A stretch of DNA of 64,000 nt from Gavia stellata (lineage: Eukaryota; Chordata; Aves; Gaviiformes; Gaviidae): positions 15,008,687 through 15,072,686 of the forward strand of contig NC_082598.1 of the NCBI RefSeq assembly GCF_030936135.1, given 5' to 3'. This document shows positions 11,746 to 26,400 of the stretch, piece by piece (positions within the stretch are counted from its first letter, which is position 1; each line of letters begins with the position of its first letter). Both the position numbers and the translations under genes were made by a program. Under the pieces are notes generated by a model. It did not search any database. It saw only the letters and a program-made list of their open reading frames with translations, and had not been told where the DNA came from.

Positions 11746-14298
11746 TGAGGAGGAGAAACTGCTCATCAGGAATGGTCCTTGGCTTGTCCCAACTCCTAGA
11801 CTCTGCCTGGGAAGTTTTTGGGAGACTGCCAGTTTGCATGGGCCAAAGCTGAGTCAGAGCCCTCTATGGTGATTTAAAACTATAGACAACTGTAAGGTTC
11901 GAGTGCCCAGGCATGTTTCCTTTTGATTTACAGTCTGAGAATTAACCATCAGAGATCATGAGGAATATTATTAATTTTTGGACCATCTGGTCTCACCGAG
12001 ACAAGTGCTGTTCCTCTGTGCGTCTCTGTCGCCACCTCTGTCCTCCCCACCCCATGTGGGATTTGCAGGAGGAGCATCTCCGACAGCGGCACATGGCTGC
12101 TTGCCGCAGGATGTGTGCATGGGGGCTGTGCAGCCGGGAGCCTTCCCTGCCACGGACCAGGAGCGCAGGCAGCTTGGCAGAGAGAGCAGCTCTGGTCGCT
12201 GGGTCCCGCCAGCAGCTACGCTGAGGAATCGTATGGAGGAGCAGCCAGTTTGCTGTGATGCATGGCAGGAAGTTTCCACTAGAGACCAGGCAGCTGGTAT
12301 GAACATCACCTATTAGAATTTCAATTGAAACACAAATTCTGGCTCTGCAGTAAGGGTGCAAATTAGACAGAGAGTTATACAGGACTTACATGCAGATCTT
12401 CGTGAATGTCCGGCTGTGGACGAGAGCCTAATAAGCACTGACTTGTTTAAGAATAGATTTAGTGGCTGAAATCTTTACCAACAAGAGGGGCAAGGTGATG
12501 GTGTCCTCTAGAGTTTAAATATAACCTGCTACTCTTCTGGAGCGAGAAGAGAGATACACAGTAAGGGAGACATTTATCTCCTTTGCTGGTACAACAGACT
12601 CGTATCCTTTCTGGAGTGATCTGAAAGGTAGTTTCCAATACACAATAAATTTTGCTTTGGTGTATTATTTTAATAGTGGTCTTGGGCCAAACTGCAGCAT
12701 TCACCATCTTTCACACGGTTTTTGCTTTGAAGCATGTGGGGAATGTCTAACATCATTGAATTTAATCCTAAAGGACTGGAGAGTGATTCCAGAAATTACT
12801 TGTGCCACATTATGTAGTAATAAGGTGTGCTCTGGGAGCTGAATTCAAGCCTTTGCAGGTAAGAAATTGTGGAACTTAATGCACATTGATTACATACTAT
12901 AAAACATCTTATGAACTGATAGAAAAGTATGTTTTCCTCTGCCAGGTGTAATATTACAGTTAAATCAGTTCCAGATACCTGACTGTTACATCTGAAGTAG
13001 CTTGGAAATGGAGGGATGTCAGTTTATTCCAGGTGGTTCAGAGCCTGTGTGTACATTAATCCAATGCACATCTTAATTTCTAAAACAGCACTAGCTCTGA
13101 AATACTTGAAGGCTGACTCTCCAGGAACATGGGACCAGCGTTCAGGACGAGGGTCCCACAGTTTGGTGTGGTGCTGTGTGGATGTAAACAGGGGTCAGGA
13201 CTTAGGTTGACTTACTCTGAGGAATACCAGTAAAACAAACAGCTTCTGCCGCTCCTGTCCTCTCAGATAAACTATTTACAAACAGTGCACCCAGTTCTCT
13301 GCAGCTGGAGCCCGAGACACAATCAATAGCTGAAAGCACTTGCAAATAAGAAAGTTTTGCAATGACTAAGTTAATATTCTGCAACAAAAGGCTATCTTTT
13401 GTTTATTCCATTGCCAAATTATTTTAAATGGCCATTTAGATAGATGTCGTAAGTAGAAGGAGTGATTTTTTTTCTAAAAAGCACAAAACCTGTGCATTGA
13501 ACAGTCTGATCATCTGTGCTTGTAATGGCAATAATTACCATTACACTTTAGTGTCTGTCTTTGACAGAATAAACAGCTATTGATTAAGAATCAACAGAAA
13601 GATCCACGAAGAAAAAAATTGGAGTCTAGATAAAGTCTATACTTATCTGAAGAAAACAGTGCATGGAAACAATAATTTATATTTATACCGTCTTTTCTGA
13701 CTGGAAGAATCTGCAAACATTGTACAAATTAAGTCAAGTGATTTTCAAAACATGAGACATGCTATTTGTACATTACCATCAGAAGGAACCATATATGTAG
13801 ATTGATTGTATGCTATGAATAGCATACAGTCATGAAACAAGTACTTGTTAAAGTAAATTGCAAAGGGGAAAAATGGAGTAATAGCCTTGTTTTCTTTATC
13901 ATAGCCTTTCACACTATTAGCTATGCTTGAAAACAAAACTTTGGTTAGCTGCCCCTAGAGTAGCATTAGGTAATGCACTGAAGGTACAGTATCTTGATTC
14001 TTCATGTATGTAATATAAAATAATGCAGAAATATTTACAAAAGGCACTTCTGATAGTCTGCACTGCTGACAATTTGTGACAGCTAAAATCTTTGGCTGTG
14101 CTCTGTGCAGCTCTTGTGCCTCCATCCTCTGCTTATACCTGCCTGGGGGTTGCCTGGCCCTGCCTGGGGGCTGCCGGAGCGGAGAGGAGAGGCTGGAGTT
14201 GGGCACCCCCTCTCCCAGCTCATCTTGCCATGGCCAGGCTGGAGCTGTCAGGTCATGGGGAAAGGTCCCGCTTGGACTGGGATGGTATGGGAGCTCCT
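11746..14298. other. Gene-free DNA with a GC-rich patch at 12030-12240
   Basis: Around 12030-12240 the base composition becomes GC-rich with several CpGs, and long open frames appear on both strands at once (112-122 codons). That is a composition effect rather than coding evidence, and no domain is visible. The rest is ordinary AT-rich DNA. Confidence 0.5.
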
Positions 14299-14401
14299 AT
14301 AGAATCACAGAATTGTTTAGGTTGGAAAAGACCTTGAAGATCAAGTCCAACCGTAAACCTAACCCTGCTAAGTCCACCAAAGGACTTGCTAAGTCCACCG
14401 A
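14299..14401 (-). mobile_element. CR1 3'-end fragment
   Basis: The plus strand reads TAGAATCACAGAATTGTTTAGGTTGGAAAAGACC...AAGTCCAACC, the reverse complement of a CR1 3' terminus. Only about 100 bp remain, with a short internal duplication of the GCTAAGTCCACC segment. It contributes part of a spurious 256-codon plus-strand open frame. Confidence 0.88.
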
Positions 14402-17400
14402 TAGGGTCTGTTCAAGCATGGCAATGGCTGTAGCTCATGCAAGATCTAGTGAGCAGCAACCAGTTGGTCTGCATAGGTTTGATCTTTTGACACCAATATG
14501 CATTTCAATAGAAATCCCTGAAAAGGGGCTGTGCTTCTTCAGCTGTATGCTTACCTACACTTACTACACAATCAGTCCCCAGTTGCAAGGCAGTATTAGA
14601 AAAAAAAAGGCTCACTTTTGCCTAGTGGGGCTCGTCTTCCTGGCTGCCACATGGTCAAGGGAGGGAAGAACTCCCCAGGACACCATTTGGGTGGCAGGCA
14701 GTAGGCAGGCAGCCTTAGGACTAGAAGCAGCCTTTGTGGATATCTCAGTGCCTTGGCAAGCCTGTAAGTCTTTTCCTCCTATGAGGAGGAATCCTCCTTT
14801 ATCATCAGGAGAGTTTCAATATTTCACATCTCGTCTTTTAGCATAAAACTTACAGTTCTTCTTGGGAGTGTAAAGGACCAGGATTTTATCACCATTATAG
14901 TGACATAAACCCAGGGCCAATGTATGCAAAGTTATACAGGCATAATAGCAGCCAGAGTCTCACCAGAATTTAGAGGATTATTTTTACTTTATGAAAATAC
15001 TATTTTTTCAGCTTGTTGATCTAAAATTAATTATGCGACCATGGAAAGAAAGCACTGCATCCAGCCCTGGTTAGAGCTGGGGCAATAGCTTTGGTGGGAA
15101 GCAATGTACTGCTATCATTCACTTATCACCATGGTATCCAGATATTACTTATTTTTCTCAGTCTTCCTGCAAAATGCACACATTTCTCAGCTATGCAGCA
15201 TGATATTCCTGGCACAAAGTGATTAAAAGTGTGACTCCAGCAACCCTGGTATCTCTGACAAAACAGGCAATGTCAAGATACACAGGGAAAAAATAATTTA
15301 GATAATTCATAGGTTCATTTCTCCCCCAATGTCATATCTTTCTATTTAAAATTAATTTGTGGAACCTGTAAAATAGGAAGGTGATCATTAGATTACTGAG
15401 CAGTTGGACAGGAATTTGAGTGAGGCAGATTTCATCTCTGCATGAACTCTGTTGCAAAAAGCTGGCACTTGAGTTCACTTCCTTAAAGACCAGCTCAAAC
15501 CATAATATTTTTACATTATTTTGAATAATTTGAAAGAGCCATATTTCAAAATCTCTCTGGGGCTGGACCTTTTCCCAGTGCTCAGGTACTGACAGAGGAG
15601 CCCTTTTTCCAAGATGCTCATGGTCCAACTTACCATACTCATTTCATGTCAAAATTGTACTGCTTCTGTTATTGCTCAAATACATGTCAAGTTCTCTTGA
15701 AAAGCCTGTCCTTTATCACTAGTACTTTAAAAAAGAAAAATCCAGCAAACTAAACATTGCCAGTCACTAGTGTCAGTCTGTGAGCAGTGGATGCAGTGGG
15801 CACAAGAAGTGTGTGTCCAACAGTGGGATGGGGGGTCGGGGGACAGCAATTTAAAACTAGACCTTATTTTTCTTATACTGGTAGAAGAAAGCTTTATGTT
15901 TTATGAGCAGTAGAAATCAGGGTGCTGCCCTAATTTTAGGGGTACATTTCATTCCTCTGTTTTCATTACACTGTTTTTGGTGTGGTTTTTTTTTCTGAAG
16001 ATTTGTGGTCATTGAGATATTTTAGCAGCTGGCAAAGTGACACTGCTGAGTGAAGCTAACTCTTAATATTCACCAGTTATTCACCACATTCATCAGCATG
16101 AGGGCTTTTTAGACTGCCCTCTCATAGGTGAAGAAGAATCCTATGGATGAGATGATTTTACTGTCCAGTAGATTGGTACATAACAGAGATGCTGTAATAG
16201 GATGTTGCTATACCTATGGATAGTTAACATCCCCTCTCTCTCCCCCCTCCCCGATATGTCCAGTGTTCACTGGTATTTCCAGGACTCTTTGCTTATCATA
16301 TGCAGGATGCTCTTGTTCCTCCTCTGGGCTGTGGATGCTGCCAGCGTGGCCAGGTGCTGGGGTGTTTGGCACTTCTCTCCCTCTAAGCGCAAGCGTTCAC
16401 TCAGAGCCTGCTACAGAAGTACTTCTGAATGCCTAAACCCCAGCTAAATTCTCTGTGGTAGGGGTCAGTAGCTCCACTGACCTCAGCAACATTGCAAATG
16501 CTTCTAAATGGTCAAGGCTATGGGCATAAATAAGGCACTCCAGGAGGAGTACCATGTTTGAGAAGCAAGAGATGATGGCAGCTACCCAGGGCTCCTGCAG
16601 CTGCTGTGGAGAATGAGTTTGGTGTGTGATGTGGTGGGCTGTAGGATGAGCCAGGTAGGATGATCCCATAGGAGATGCTGCCTGGCTGGCTTGGTCACAT
16701 ACGTGTGAGCTCCTGAGCCAGCACAGCCTTGCTGCCAGTAAGGTGACATAGCCCAAGGATGGGAGCTAAATTTTGACTGCCCAGGAGTGAGACGTGGGCC
16801 ATGAAGTGTGGATTGGCCATGTCTGCACTGCAAAATGCCTTTTGTAACAGTAATAATGGAAAGGGATGACAGTATGGAGAGAGAGAAGGCCCCTTCCATC
16901 CCCAGGGACACTGGTACTGAAGTGGGTTCTGGCTCTGAACGGCATTAACAATTGCGCATGTAATAATAATACAACTCCATTAACAGTTTCCAGGGCCTGA
17001 GAGCAGATTATGGTGGGATTTACCTGGCAAAAAGTAGGTTAGGGGTGTTAGAGGTCTCCTCTCTCCCTGTTTGTGTGTCCTGGTGAGGTGCTAGGCTCAC
17101 AGTTAAGAGTGGGGGCAGAATCATGCATAGTCCTTTCTGCCTCTAGCCACTACTGCCACAGAAAAGACTGTGTTGCATTTGGTTTTATCCTGCTGCTCAG
17201 AAGCACTCTGATTTGCTTTGGCTGTGATAGGGATGGCCAGCTTCCCTGCCTCCTCTCAGCCTCATCTGACAATCCGTGTAAGGGAAAGAGTCATCAGATC
17301 CCCCCGTGCCTCCAAATGCCCTCTCTGACAGGAGAAAAAGACCTTGAGAAGATGACGAGCAGAGATGTGAGTAGCTCCTTGGGAGTCCCGCTGCTCTGCT

Positions 17401-20400
17401 CTCAGAGGAGGACGAGCAGGGTCTGCAGATGGGTCTCTGAGTTTTCCCAGCCTCCCCACAGGCACGTTTCACCATTTCCCATCGTGGCAGTCCTCATACC
17501 AGTGCAACTCCACCGCTTGTCGTGTGGTGTTAGCCAGCGCCACAGTGATGCCTGAGATGCTGAGAGAGGCCATGGGCCATAGCTCACCCCTGGTATGTAC
17601 ATTATAACTAAGTTGATGCAAGCATGCTGTTGAAAGGTGATCTTTAAAACATACTTTATGGGGTATCTGTCTTCAAAAGATAGATAGCTATTTATGGCAA
17701 AGCACTATGTAACAACTGGAAGTAGGTAGTTAGCTGTTCGAAGCTGATTACCTCTGCTAATGAAAGGATATTCTGCAACTGTGCAGCGTATGTTTATTGT
17801 GGAGCAGATGTTGGGATTTGGAAGGTATATTGAAGAGACGCCATTTTTTGTTTATTTTCAGCATGGTATTTATTGCTTGATTGTATATTATTGTGACTCA
17901 TTTGGGAAGATTAAACTTGTGCCTACCAAGTTCCTAGCGCACAGCAAGGTGCCTTGAAAGTTCTCGATGGTTGATGGTAAAGTTCCCTCCTTCATTTAAC
18001 CACACTGCCTTAATGAGGAGTGCATTTACGGCACTCACTGGTCCCGTCCAGATGACACAGATTGGAGCCTCCCACTCCAGAATATCAACACAAATTGCGC
18101 TTGCCACTAAAGTTGAGCCAAGAGAATAAAATTATTCAACAGAAATTGTATTTTTTTTTTGCCACATGGCTTTAAAACACAATGTAGTTGAGTGTTGTGG
18201 CATTTCTCTGTTGTAAGGTTCAGCTGTAATTACTAGAGACTTTCCAGATCGATATGTTCAGCATTTTAAATTTTAGATACTAATTAAAACGTTTTTCCTA
18301 TTCCCATTGATTTCCTTTTTTGACTTTTTCCATCACAGTCAAGAGGAACACTGCTATACCCTGTCTCTGTGGAAAACATATGGAGAAGAGCAGCTAGCCA
18401 TGTTTGAAGCAGTATTAGCTAGAAGTGATACAATCAGTGCGGCTATGGGTAACTTTTTCTCTGATGCACTGTAAAACAATTTCAGGGTAAAATAAGTTCT
18501 GAGTAAAGCAAAAAAAAGATCATCACTACAGCTTGCTCCTGCTGGAGACAGAAATATATGGATTAACAGGAGAGAGGCTTTTCTGGGTGAAGTCACTCAG
18601 AAATTCAACAATTATCTCTTGTATCCTGTCAGTTAAGAAAATTGCACTGAAAGGCTTTGATTATAGTGTGGAAAAAGAGAAAAGGATGAAAGATTAAAGG
18701 AGCTGAAACACAGGTTATTCCACACGGAGTTAGAAACATCTGTGTCTGATCTGTGGCTTGAGCGTTGCCTGCTTGCAGGTCTCTTCTGGCTTGGGCCATG
18801 GGGATTCGAGGGCACTTCAAAGGAGTAAGAGAAATTATTGTTACGTTCCTGCTCACTTTGCGGTTTCTGGCTGTTCATAGTCGTGTTGTGATACTGTTGG
18901 CTTTATCTTGCCTTGTACCATGTTGCAAATGATTTAGTCCAGAAGTTTGAACCTGAGAGCCCCAGAAGAGTGTTGTACAAGGCCATGGGAGATCCATGGC
19001 AGCCACTTAGTGCCTTGTCAGAGAGCGATTAATTGCATCTAAACCACCTTTGTACAATTGATTCCTTAGACTAACCCAGAGAGGAACCTCCCCCAGATTC
19101 CACAGCCATCTACTCTAGTGTCATGCTATTTTTATTGCTAGAAAAAAATTCAAATTGCAATTGAACCCCACTAGTTCTTGTTGCATCCAGCAAGAGCACA
19201 GGTAATGCTCTCCCTTTCTGCAGCAACTTCTCACTTATATGGGTTTTCTCAGTGTGGTGGGGTTTTTATGCTAAGCCCTGGTTCTTTCATTCTTTCTTCG
19301 GAGCCTGATGTCTGTCAGTACCACAAAACCTCGTTTCTCAAAACCTTTGTATTGGGTTTGTGTCATGTCAGCACATTGTTTTGTGATTTGCTGTAGTGAC
19401 TGAACTTATCTTGTTGTGAACCCTGAGTAGTGGCTCAAACAAATGTGGTCGGCTTGAAGTGTGAGTGAAAAATATGTAAATCACAATTATCTTCAAAAGC
19501 CTGTAGGACCACAGTCCTGAAAAACTGTCTGGCCAATGATGCATAGGGTGACAGAGAGCAGAAAGCAATGTAATACATAGACAGTATGAGGAGAGGGCTG
19601 GAACTGTGTGAGGAGTGAAGGTGCTGTGGAAATCGTGCTTAAAAGAAGATACTGAAACTAAGGAAAAGGATGTTCTCAATGGGTTGGTGTCATTTTGAAA
19701 TGGATTCAATAGATAGGCTGAGTAATGTGATTTTCCCCTCCATATCCTTAGTGATTCCCTTAAAAATATCTGTCGGGAGCAGGGATTTTGACATGATCAG
19801 GCAGGTTTGTGAGCATCCGCTGAGCCAGGTCAAACATGGAGACCAGTTCCAATTTGTGTAAAAAAAAGGGGACTTTGCTTTGGAGGACTAAATTACAAAT
19901 TATTTTACTGTACCTGAGCTGTCTAGTCATGTGTAAACCTAGGGTTTAGCTGTCAAACCCCAAAGACTCTGAACCTATGCTACCACACATATTTTTTTCT
20001 ATAAACATTGTGCCAGAGTATATAAAAAGATGCAGGCATCAATAGATTAATATAACGCCCCATTCTACTGCCAATATAAAGTAAGCAATACAGAAAGAAC
20101 TTGACTATTTCAGTACCAACAAGATCATAAAAATTCATGAGGCATTCAAAGCTGCTAGTTAAGCTGTGTGAGAATTTCTGAATATGCTTTATATAGGACT
20201 AGACTGAAAATAACTTATGAAAACTTATTTTCAGTGGCTTTTTAAGCTGCTCTAAGTTCGGCAAGAGTTATGATTTGCAGCCTATTAGTATTTGGCCCTA
20301 GATTTGCACAGACAGCTCACATGGAAGTATACTGATAGTTATTAAAAACTTTGCATCAATAACTGGGAATGAATGTAGAAAAATCCAAACCAGCAGGGAG

Positions 20401-23400
20401 CTGCAATCCCTCTTCGCTAGTTGTGCATAGCTGCGTTTATATTTCAAAGACTAGAACTATTCCAGTGACGATTTATAGAACTTCTTTCTAACTACAGAAA
20501 GCAAATCACTAAACTCTTCACAGATACATAAATAATTTAATTTAAAAATCTGTGAACTGGTCTGGAGAAGTGCTTCAGTTCATGCAATTAATAAAGACAT
20601 ATTTAATCTAACATGTGCAAGGAGATACCGTTTACTGTATTTATAGATTATTGGTATTAGAATATGGAAATTATTTTATTTTAAATCTTGTAGGGCGTAT
20701 AAAGTAATATTTTTAAGTATTTTATATCCCTCAAATAAACTTATGTGTATAAACAAATCTGCACATGAAAATACGTATATAATTATTCGACTAGTGTGCA
20801 TATGATTTCCATTATTCTGGGAATGGATCTGGTAACTGAATGCAATTATTCCAATGACAGGCCATTTTTGTACATATTCTCTGTTTTGAATAAAAAGATC
20901 TCTGCACTTGTAATTTTGGAAATTAATCATGTAGCTGCACTATTAGCCCAACAGCAAGACTTTTCTTGAGTCTGAGATGCACATTTCTCTGTGCATAACT
21001 GTTATTTGAATACATCGTAGAAGAAACATCTGAAAACAGCAATTATCTGAAAATTATCTCAAAATGTCTATTGAAAAATCCCTAAAACCCTTTCACTACC
21101 ATCATAACAACAGAAGGCATTTAAAATTCATGAGCGTTCTTGATAGTATACTGAATATATATAAGGAATAACTGACTAATATCTAACTGTCTAATGTATG
21201 TTTTGCCTTCTGTTTTACATTGGGATACATCTGATGCACAGCCATTAGTCACTACTGTGACAGAACTGCATTTGATCCACCAAATAAAAGTGAAGTCTAA
21301 CCAAACTGGTGTATGATCACAGTGTCATTGTCAGCGGACTACCACACCTGAAGATAAGCAAACCTTTGACCATTACACATATTTATTTTTTTCAAGCAGT
21401 GATTTTCCCTTGAGCTAGAAATGTTTGTAAGCATTTGTGCTATGTGTTAAGTCTAATGTGCTGAGGATGCACCTTAGGTCAGAGGGTCAGCTGGCAGAGC
21501 CTGACTGGTCAGAGCCGGGCATTTAGCTGCTATTTCTTCTTCTCACATCCCCTTCACAGTTTGTTTTTTGTCCGAGAAGCTGTTGGAAACAAAAGCAAAA
21601 TGCAGTGAGGTAGAGCAGTGCTGCTCCTTCTCCTGATGTGTGGTAGGAGATTCGCAGCCCCCAAAGCTGTCGTGCAGGTGAGAGGTGAGCTGGCTCCCTC
21701 CAGGACAGAGGCAGCTGGAGGAAGAGGGACTCTTCGAGCCTCAGCACCTTTGTGGCCCTTTATAACATTTGTTCTTGTGCTGCTTCATCCTTGTTCTTTT
21801 ATAGCTCTCAGGTAAAGCCAGCTGACAAAAATACAGACTTTGAAAGGGGTTGTGATGATGTTATTTGATGAGGTATTAAATAAATAAAATTCAAGGTTAT
21901 ATTTTGGTTTTATAATGCAAGAGAATCTGATCTCCCAGGTGTCTGCAGCTTAGAGAGAGGCAAGGGATGGAGTTCTTTTCCTATGAAAAATAAATATACA
22001 AATGAAGAGACCACCAAAAAATACAGAATGAAGCAACTCTTGAATTTCATAAATATGAAGCACAAAAGGTCATAGAGCAGATTAAGCATTTATCATGTAT
22101 CTTCTCAGTAAGTTGCAAGGTTTTGTCCTTTAAGTAACTGTTAAAGGACTAAACCAAGCACTTCTGCCAGGCAGAGGGAGAGGGACTGGATCTCAGATCT
22201 GCTGCCAGCAGTGGCAACGTGTAGGAACTCAGTCCAACCCAATCAGTTGTCAGGAGAGCAGATTGCGTGCTGGTCGAGTTGTGTATGTAGGTCAGATGAA
22301 ATATTACAGATAAACGCCCAGGGCAAATCTGTTCATTGTACTAATTCCTACAGAGCAGTTTCTCAAAGTACAAAGCAAATTGTAGAGGTGGTTTTAATTT
22401 CACTCTTTTTGGGTGGTAGTAGTAGTATTCTGGTTAGCTCCATAAGAAATCAATAGGACCACAGAGGTGGGAGATCGGTAATATCTGCTATATCTGCTGT
22501 TTGAGGAACAGTCCTGCAAATTTTTCACCTTCTGACTAGCCCTCATTTATGTTGGTAATCAATCACTTTCACACTGCCGCAAGCATTTATGTGACTATTC
22601 AATGCTGTGTACAAGTTTTGAGTGAAATCCTGACCTGCAATGGAAGGGAAGGGTAAAATGCCAATTAGCTGCCTTCAGGATAATGCCTGCCTTTGCCTAC
22701 TTCAGATCCCAGCTACAATATTTAATGGTAAAAGCTCTCCAGGAACTATGGCCTGGAACTCCAGAGCTGTATCATTTTTATATTTGGCTATTATGTCATT
22801 TTTGTTTTTATCATGAAGTAGGAGGAACCTAAAAGACATTAGCATGTGGGGCTGGAGAGAATTTTCTACTGTTGGTCTGGTGGAGCTGTTCATGGTATAA
22901 TTGACCAAAAGTGGCCATCAGGTAGGCGTCCATGATCTAATATTGTGTAGAGAAGAAAGTATTGTCAACATCTTTCATTTGAAAGAAAAAAGAAACATCT
23001 TCGCCTTCAAAATCATATTTTTGACGTAGTCTTGAGTAGCTTAATGACAGCGAAAGCATGTATGATGTGTTACAATTTTCTGTCACTTCTAAATTTAAAA
23101 AAAAAAAAATTGTCTTAGAACTGTGAACGATTTTGCATTCCAGAGCGATCATCTCTTCACCACCACCTACATCACGCGTGCCAACATCACCCACTTCATT
23201 TGGACTCCATTTCTTCAACCTGTTAGTTTGGACTGTAAGACTGACCTCATTTAGCAATGTAGTTTGAGAATATCTAAAACCCCTTCTTATTAGGCTTTTA
23301 AAATTCTACATAATCGAAGCCAGCTGTCCTAGCTCATAGAAAATACACAAGCTTGCCAGACATGCCGATTCTCCTCCTCCTATTGCTGAATTGTTACCAT

Positions 23401-26400
23401 TTTTTCCTGTCTTACTAACACTCATTTATAATGCTTATTAGCCAAGGCTGTGAGCAATCAGAAGAGGCTGAAACTTGTACCATATAACAGCTTTGCAAAA
23501 CTGAGTTAATAAAATGCAGCAAGGCACTTAAAAGAGCAAAGAAAGCTCAGCACACACTTACCCAATAATTATCACTAGGCATAATGTTCTAATTTTCATC
23601 TGAAAAGCTCCCTTGTATGGAGAAAACTTAGGATTTTTTTTTTTTTGAAACAATTGTGAGACTTAGAGTCTGATTTATTTATTGATCGGGCAGTGCTGGG
23701 ATTTCCCCACTTCTGATGTATTCTGGGTCAGCTCATAGTGCTCACTGCAACCTGTAAAAATCATGACAGCGTGTCTGAGCAATGATCCACATAGAGTGCC
23801 ATCTTGTCTCCATAAAATATCCATACATCTCAAAAGAAGGTGAAAGAGTGCTCTAATGGCCAATTACAGGCTACTCAGCTCCTCAGAGAAATTTCTCCTA
23901 CTAGCTGTAGCTTTTGCCTTTTTTATTTCTCTTGCCTAATTTAAATTTGAATGATATCATAAATTTAAATATCTACTGCTATAAAAATTCATTAATTCTA
24001 ATTTGTGCCAATGAATTCTACAGCTTTAGTTATGCATTTTTGAATTTTTCTATTAGTTTTAAATTTGTTTTTAATTGCTCATTGAATAGGTCCTGAGTCA
24101 TGTACTGTAAAAACAAGCCATCCATCTGTCTTGCATCCTGTTTTCCTCAGCCATGTTTCTTCTTAACTTTTTTAACTCTTATTTTCCATTAGAATACTTC
24201 AAATAATTATCACCTGCCTCCTCCTATGCCCCTTTTAAGAGAGGAGGACCAGACTTGTAATATTACATTTTTCTTGTGATGCCCTTTGCTATCCCTTTGG
24301 CCCTCTGTTTTCTTTGATTACTGTTGCAAAGCGAGCAGTGCTTTCATCATTAGCTCAGAGTGATACCCGAGATGCCTTCCTATATGTTTTATACTAATTA
24401 AATCAACTGCGGCAATGTCTAAGCCACTTGGATGATTTCTCAGACACAGATTTCATCCGTCGACAGCTGCTCAGTCACAAACTCTGTTCCACCTTCCTTG
24501 TGGTTGCAGTGTTCACGCCCTCTCTAAAGTCTATAAAAAAAAGTTTCATAGTGAAGCCATACGTGTCTGCAGCAGGGCCACAGTGTCATCCTTTTGTCCC
24601 GCTGAAAGCGGACCCCGCTTTCTGCCCCTTAATACCCTTCCACTTCTCAGTTGATGAAAATGTCACTTCTAATGACATACTGGTGCACCTCATCCTGGAG
24701 CGTGCTGGCACGAGAGGCAAAGCACAGCCCACGGCAGGGGAAGGTGGGGACGGAGGAGGGAAAGGAAGGGAGGGGGTGGCAATGAGGCCTCCCTACCAAA
24801 AGGTTGAGAGCTTCCAATGTACAAAATGCATCTGAGTTTCACTAGATACTGGAAGAGTCTATGTGGCTTAGTCCAGACTGGATGCTAATACATCCTGCTC
24901 CTTGAGGGACAAATCTGTCCTCTAGTTGGATGAAGAGAGTTTTAACATTTTCCTTCAACGCCTCAAAAGAAAACCCAAAAGTTACCATTAAGGATAACTC
25001 TTCTATTCATAAATATTGAAGCCTATTTGACAAAAGGAAATTGGTCTTTTACTACATGTTGGCAATTATTTTAGCATCACTGTCCAGAACTGGAGCTATC
25101 CTGAGAAGGATTTCCCCCAGCTTTGCGTCAAGGTGATTCCTGTGCTGTGCAATAAGCACGTGAAAAGCTCTTGTTGACTATTAGTTATCCAGATGATCAG
25201 TCTATCACAACTCAGTGAGTGTATCGATTAGGAAGATAAAGCTTCAGCCAGTCAGTGACAGAATAGAATTGTCTAACCTTGGTTTACTGCAGCAATATAT
25301 AATTTCTTATATTAGCTGTTTACCTCACATTTGTTTAACAAAACATAGTTCCACAGAATTTAGAAAAACTCCATTCTTTTTCCTTTTAAGAAAGTAAATT
25401 ATATATTAACACTATCTCTATATAAAAATGTTACATATTTTAATATAGATTATAATACATACACACATATAAATATAAATAGATTTTATATACATATTAT
25501 TTAATTAAATTATATATCTATATTAGCATAGAGTCTCCACCTACTAGTTTAGAAAAGTGCAAAAAGAAGAATCTCAGGCTGGCCAAAAGGAGGCAGCCTT
25601 GCTAGACAACTTTTCCAAATCTAAGATCATGAAAACTTTAGCTAAGTTTGTTAATGCGAGTATCTGAGCATCATCAGTCCAGTTCGCAAATTGACATAAT
25701 ATCTAAATGGCCCAATTTCTTTTATGTATGAGAATTAAAGCAGCTGAACTTCTTCCATGGGATAACATAAAAGTCTGTCTCTATATACATATGCATGCAT
25801 ATATACATATGCATGTATATAGTCTGTAGAGTTTAATTCAAAGGGATGAAACCATATGAAATTTGGATTTAAGTTATTAACTCTTGAACTCATCTTTGAA
25901 AATGTCAGCGTCTGGAGAAAATTGTAGTTATCATTTTTATAATCTTTGGCATGTTTGCTTTTCCTAAGTAACCACTGCTTTCCTGTTTTCAAATCTGAAC
26001 TGTAAAAATATTTACATAATTGGGTGGAACAAGTCAGAAACAAAAGGTGGAACAAATGTAAAGACGTGAGCATTGACTGATTTTTTTAACCGAGAGAAAC
26101 AGGAGAAAATGAAACAATAATCAATGTCTCTACGTGTACATAGCAGCAGACAAATTTATCTCCTACCCTTGCAAGATCATGCTCTTAATGTATCATGTTT
26201 CAGGGGTCTGACAGAGTTGTACTTTGCTTTTTACCTTTTGGGAATTATATTAAGACAACCAGCAACTCCAACAGTCTCATGCTTGGTACTCTTCTTTGGC
26301 GTATGAACCAGGCTACTAGTGCTTCCACTTAAATAAAAATCCCCAATAAACCACTAGCCAAGCAACTCCCCAAGCCCAAACTCAGAAGAAAAGCATCAGG

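Noticed and set aside
14076..14846. Longest non-repeat plus-strand open frame, 256 codons
   Set aside because: It crosses a CR1 tail (14299-14401), has no domain or splice context, and its frames are open in a GC-rich patch. Treated as chance.
17073..17555. 160-codon plus-strand open frame
   Set aside because: Overlapping frames on the opposite strand, low-complexity Ser/Cys content, no recognisable domain.
24428..24835. 135-codon plus-strand open frame
   Set aside because: No domain; its end runs through a G/A-rich tract giving Gly/Glu-rich residues.
25390..25825. AT-alternating tracts as a possible origin or matrix attachment site
   Set aside because: Ordinary avian simple sequence, with no further support.
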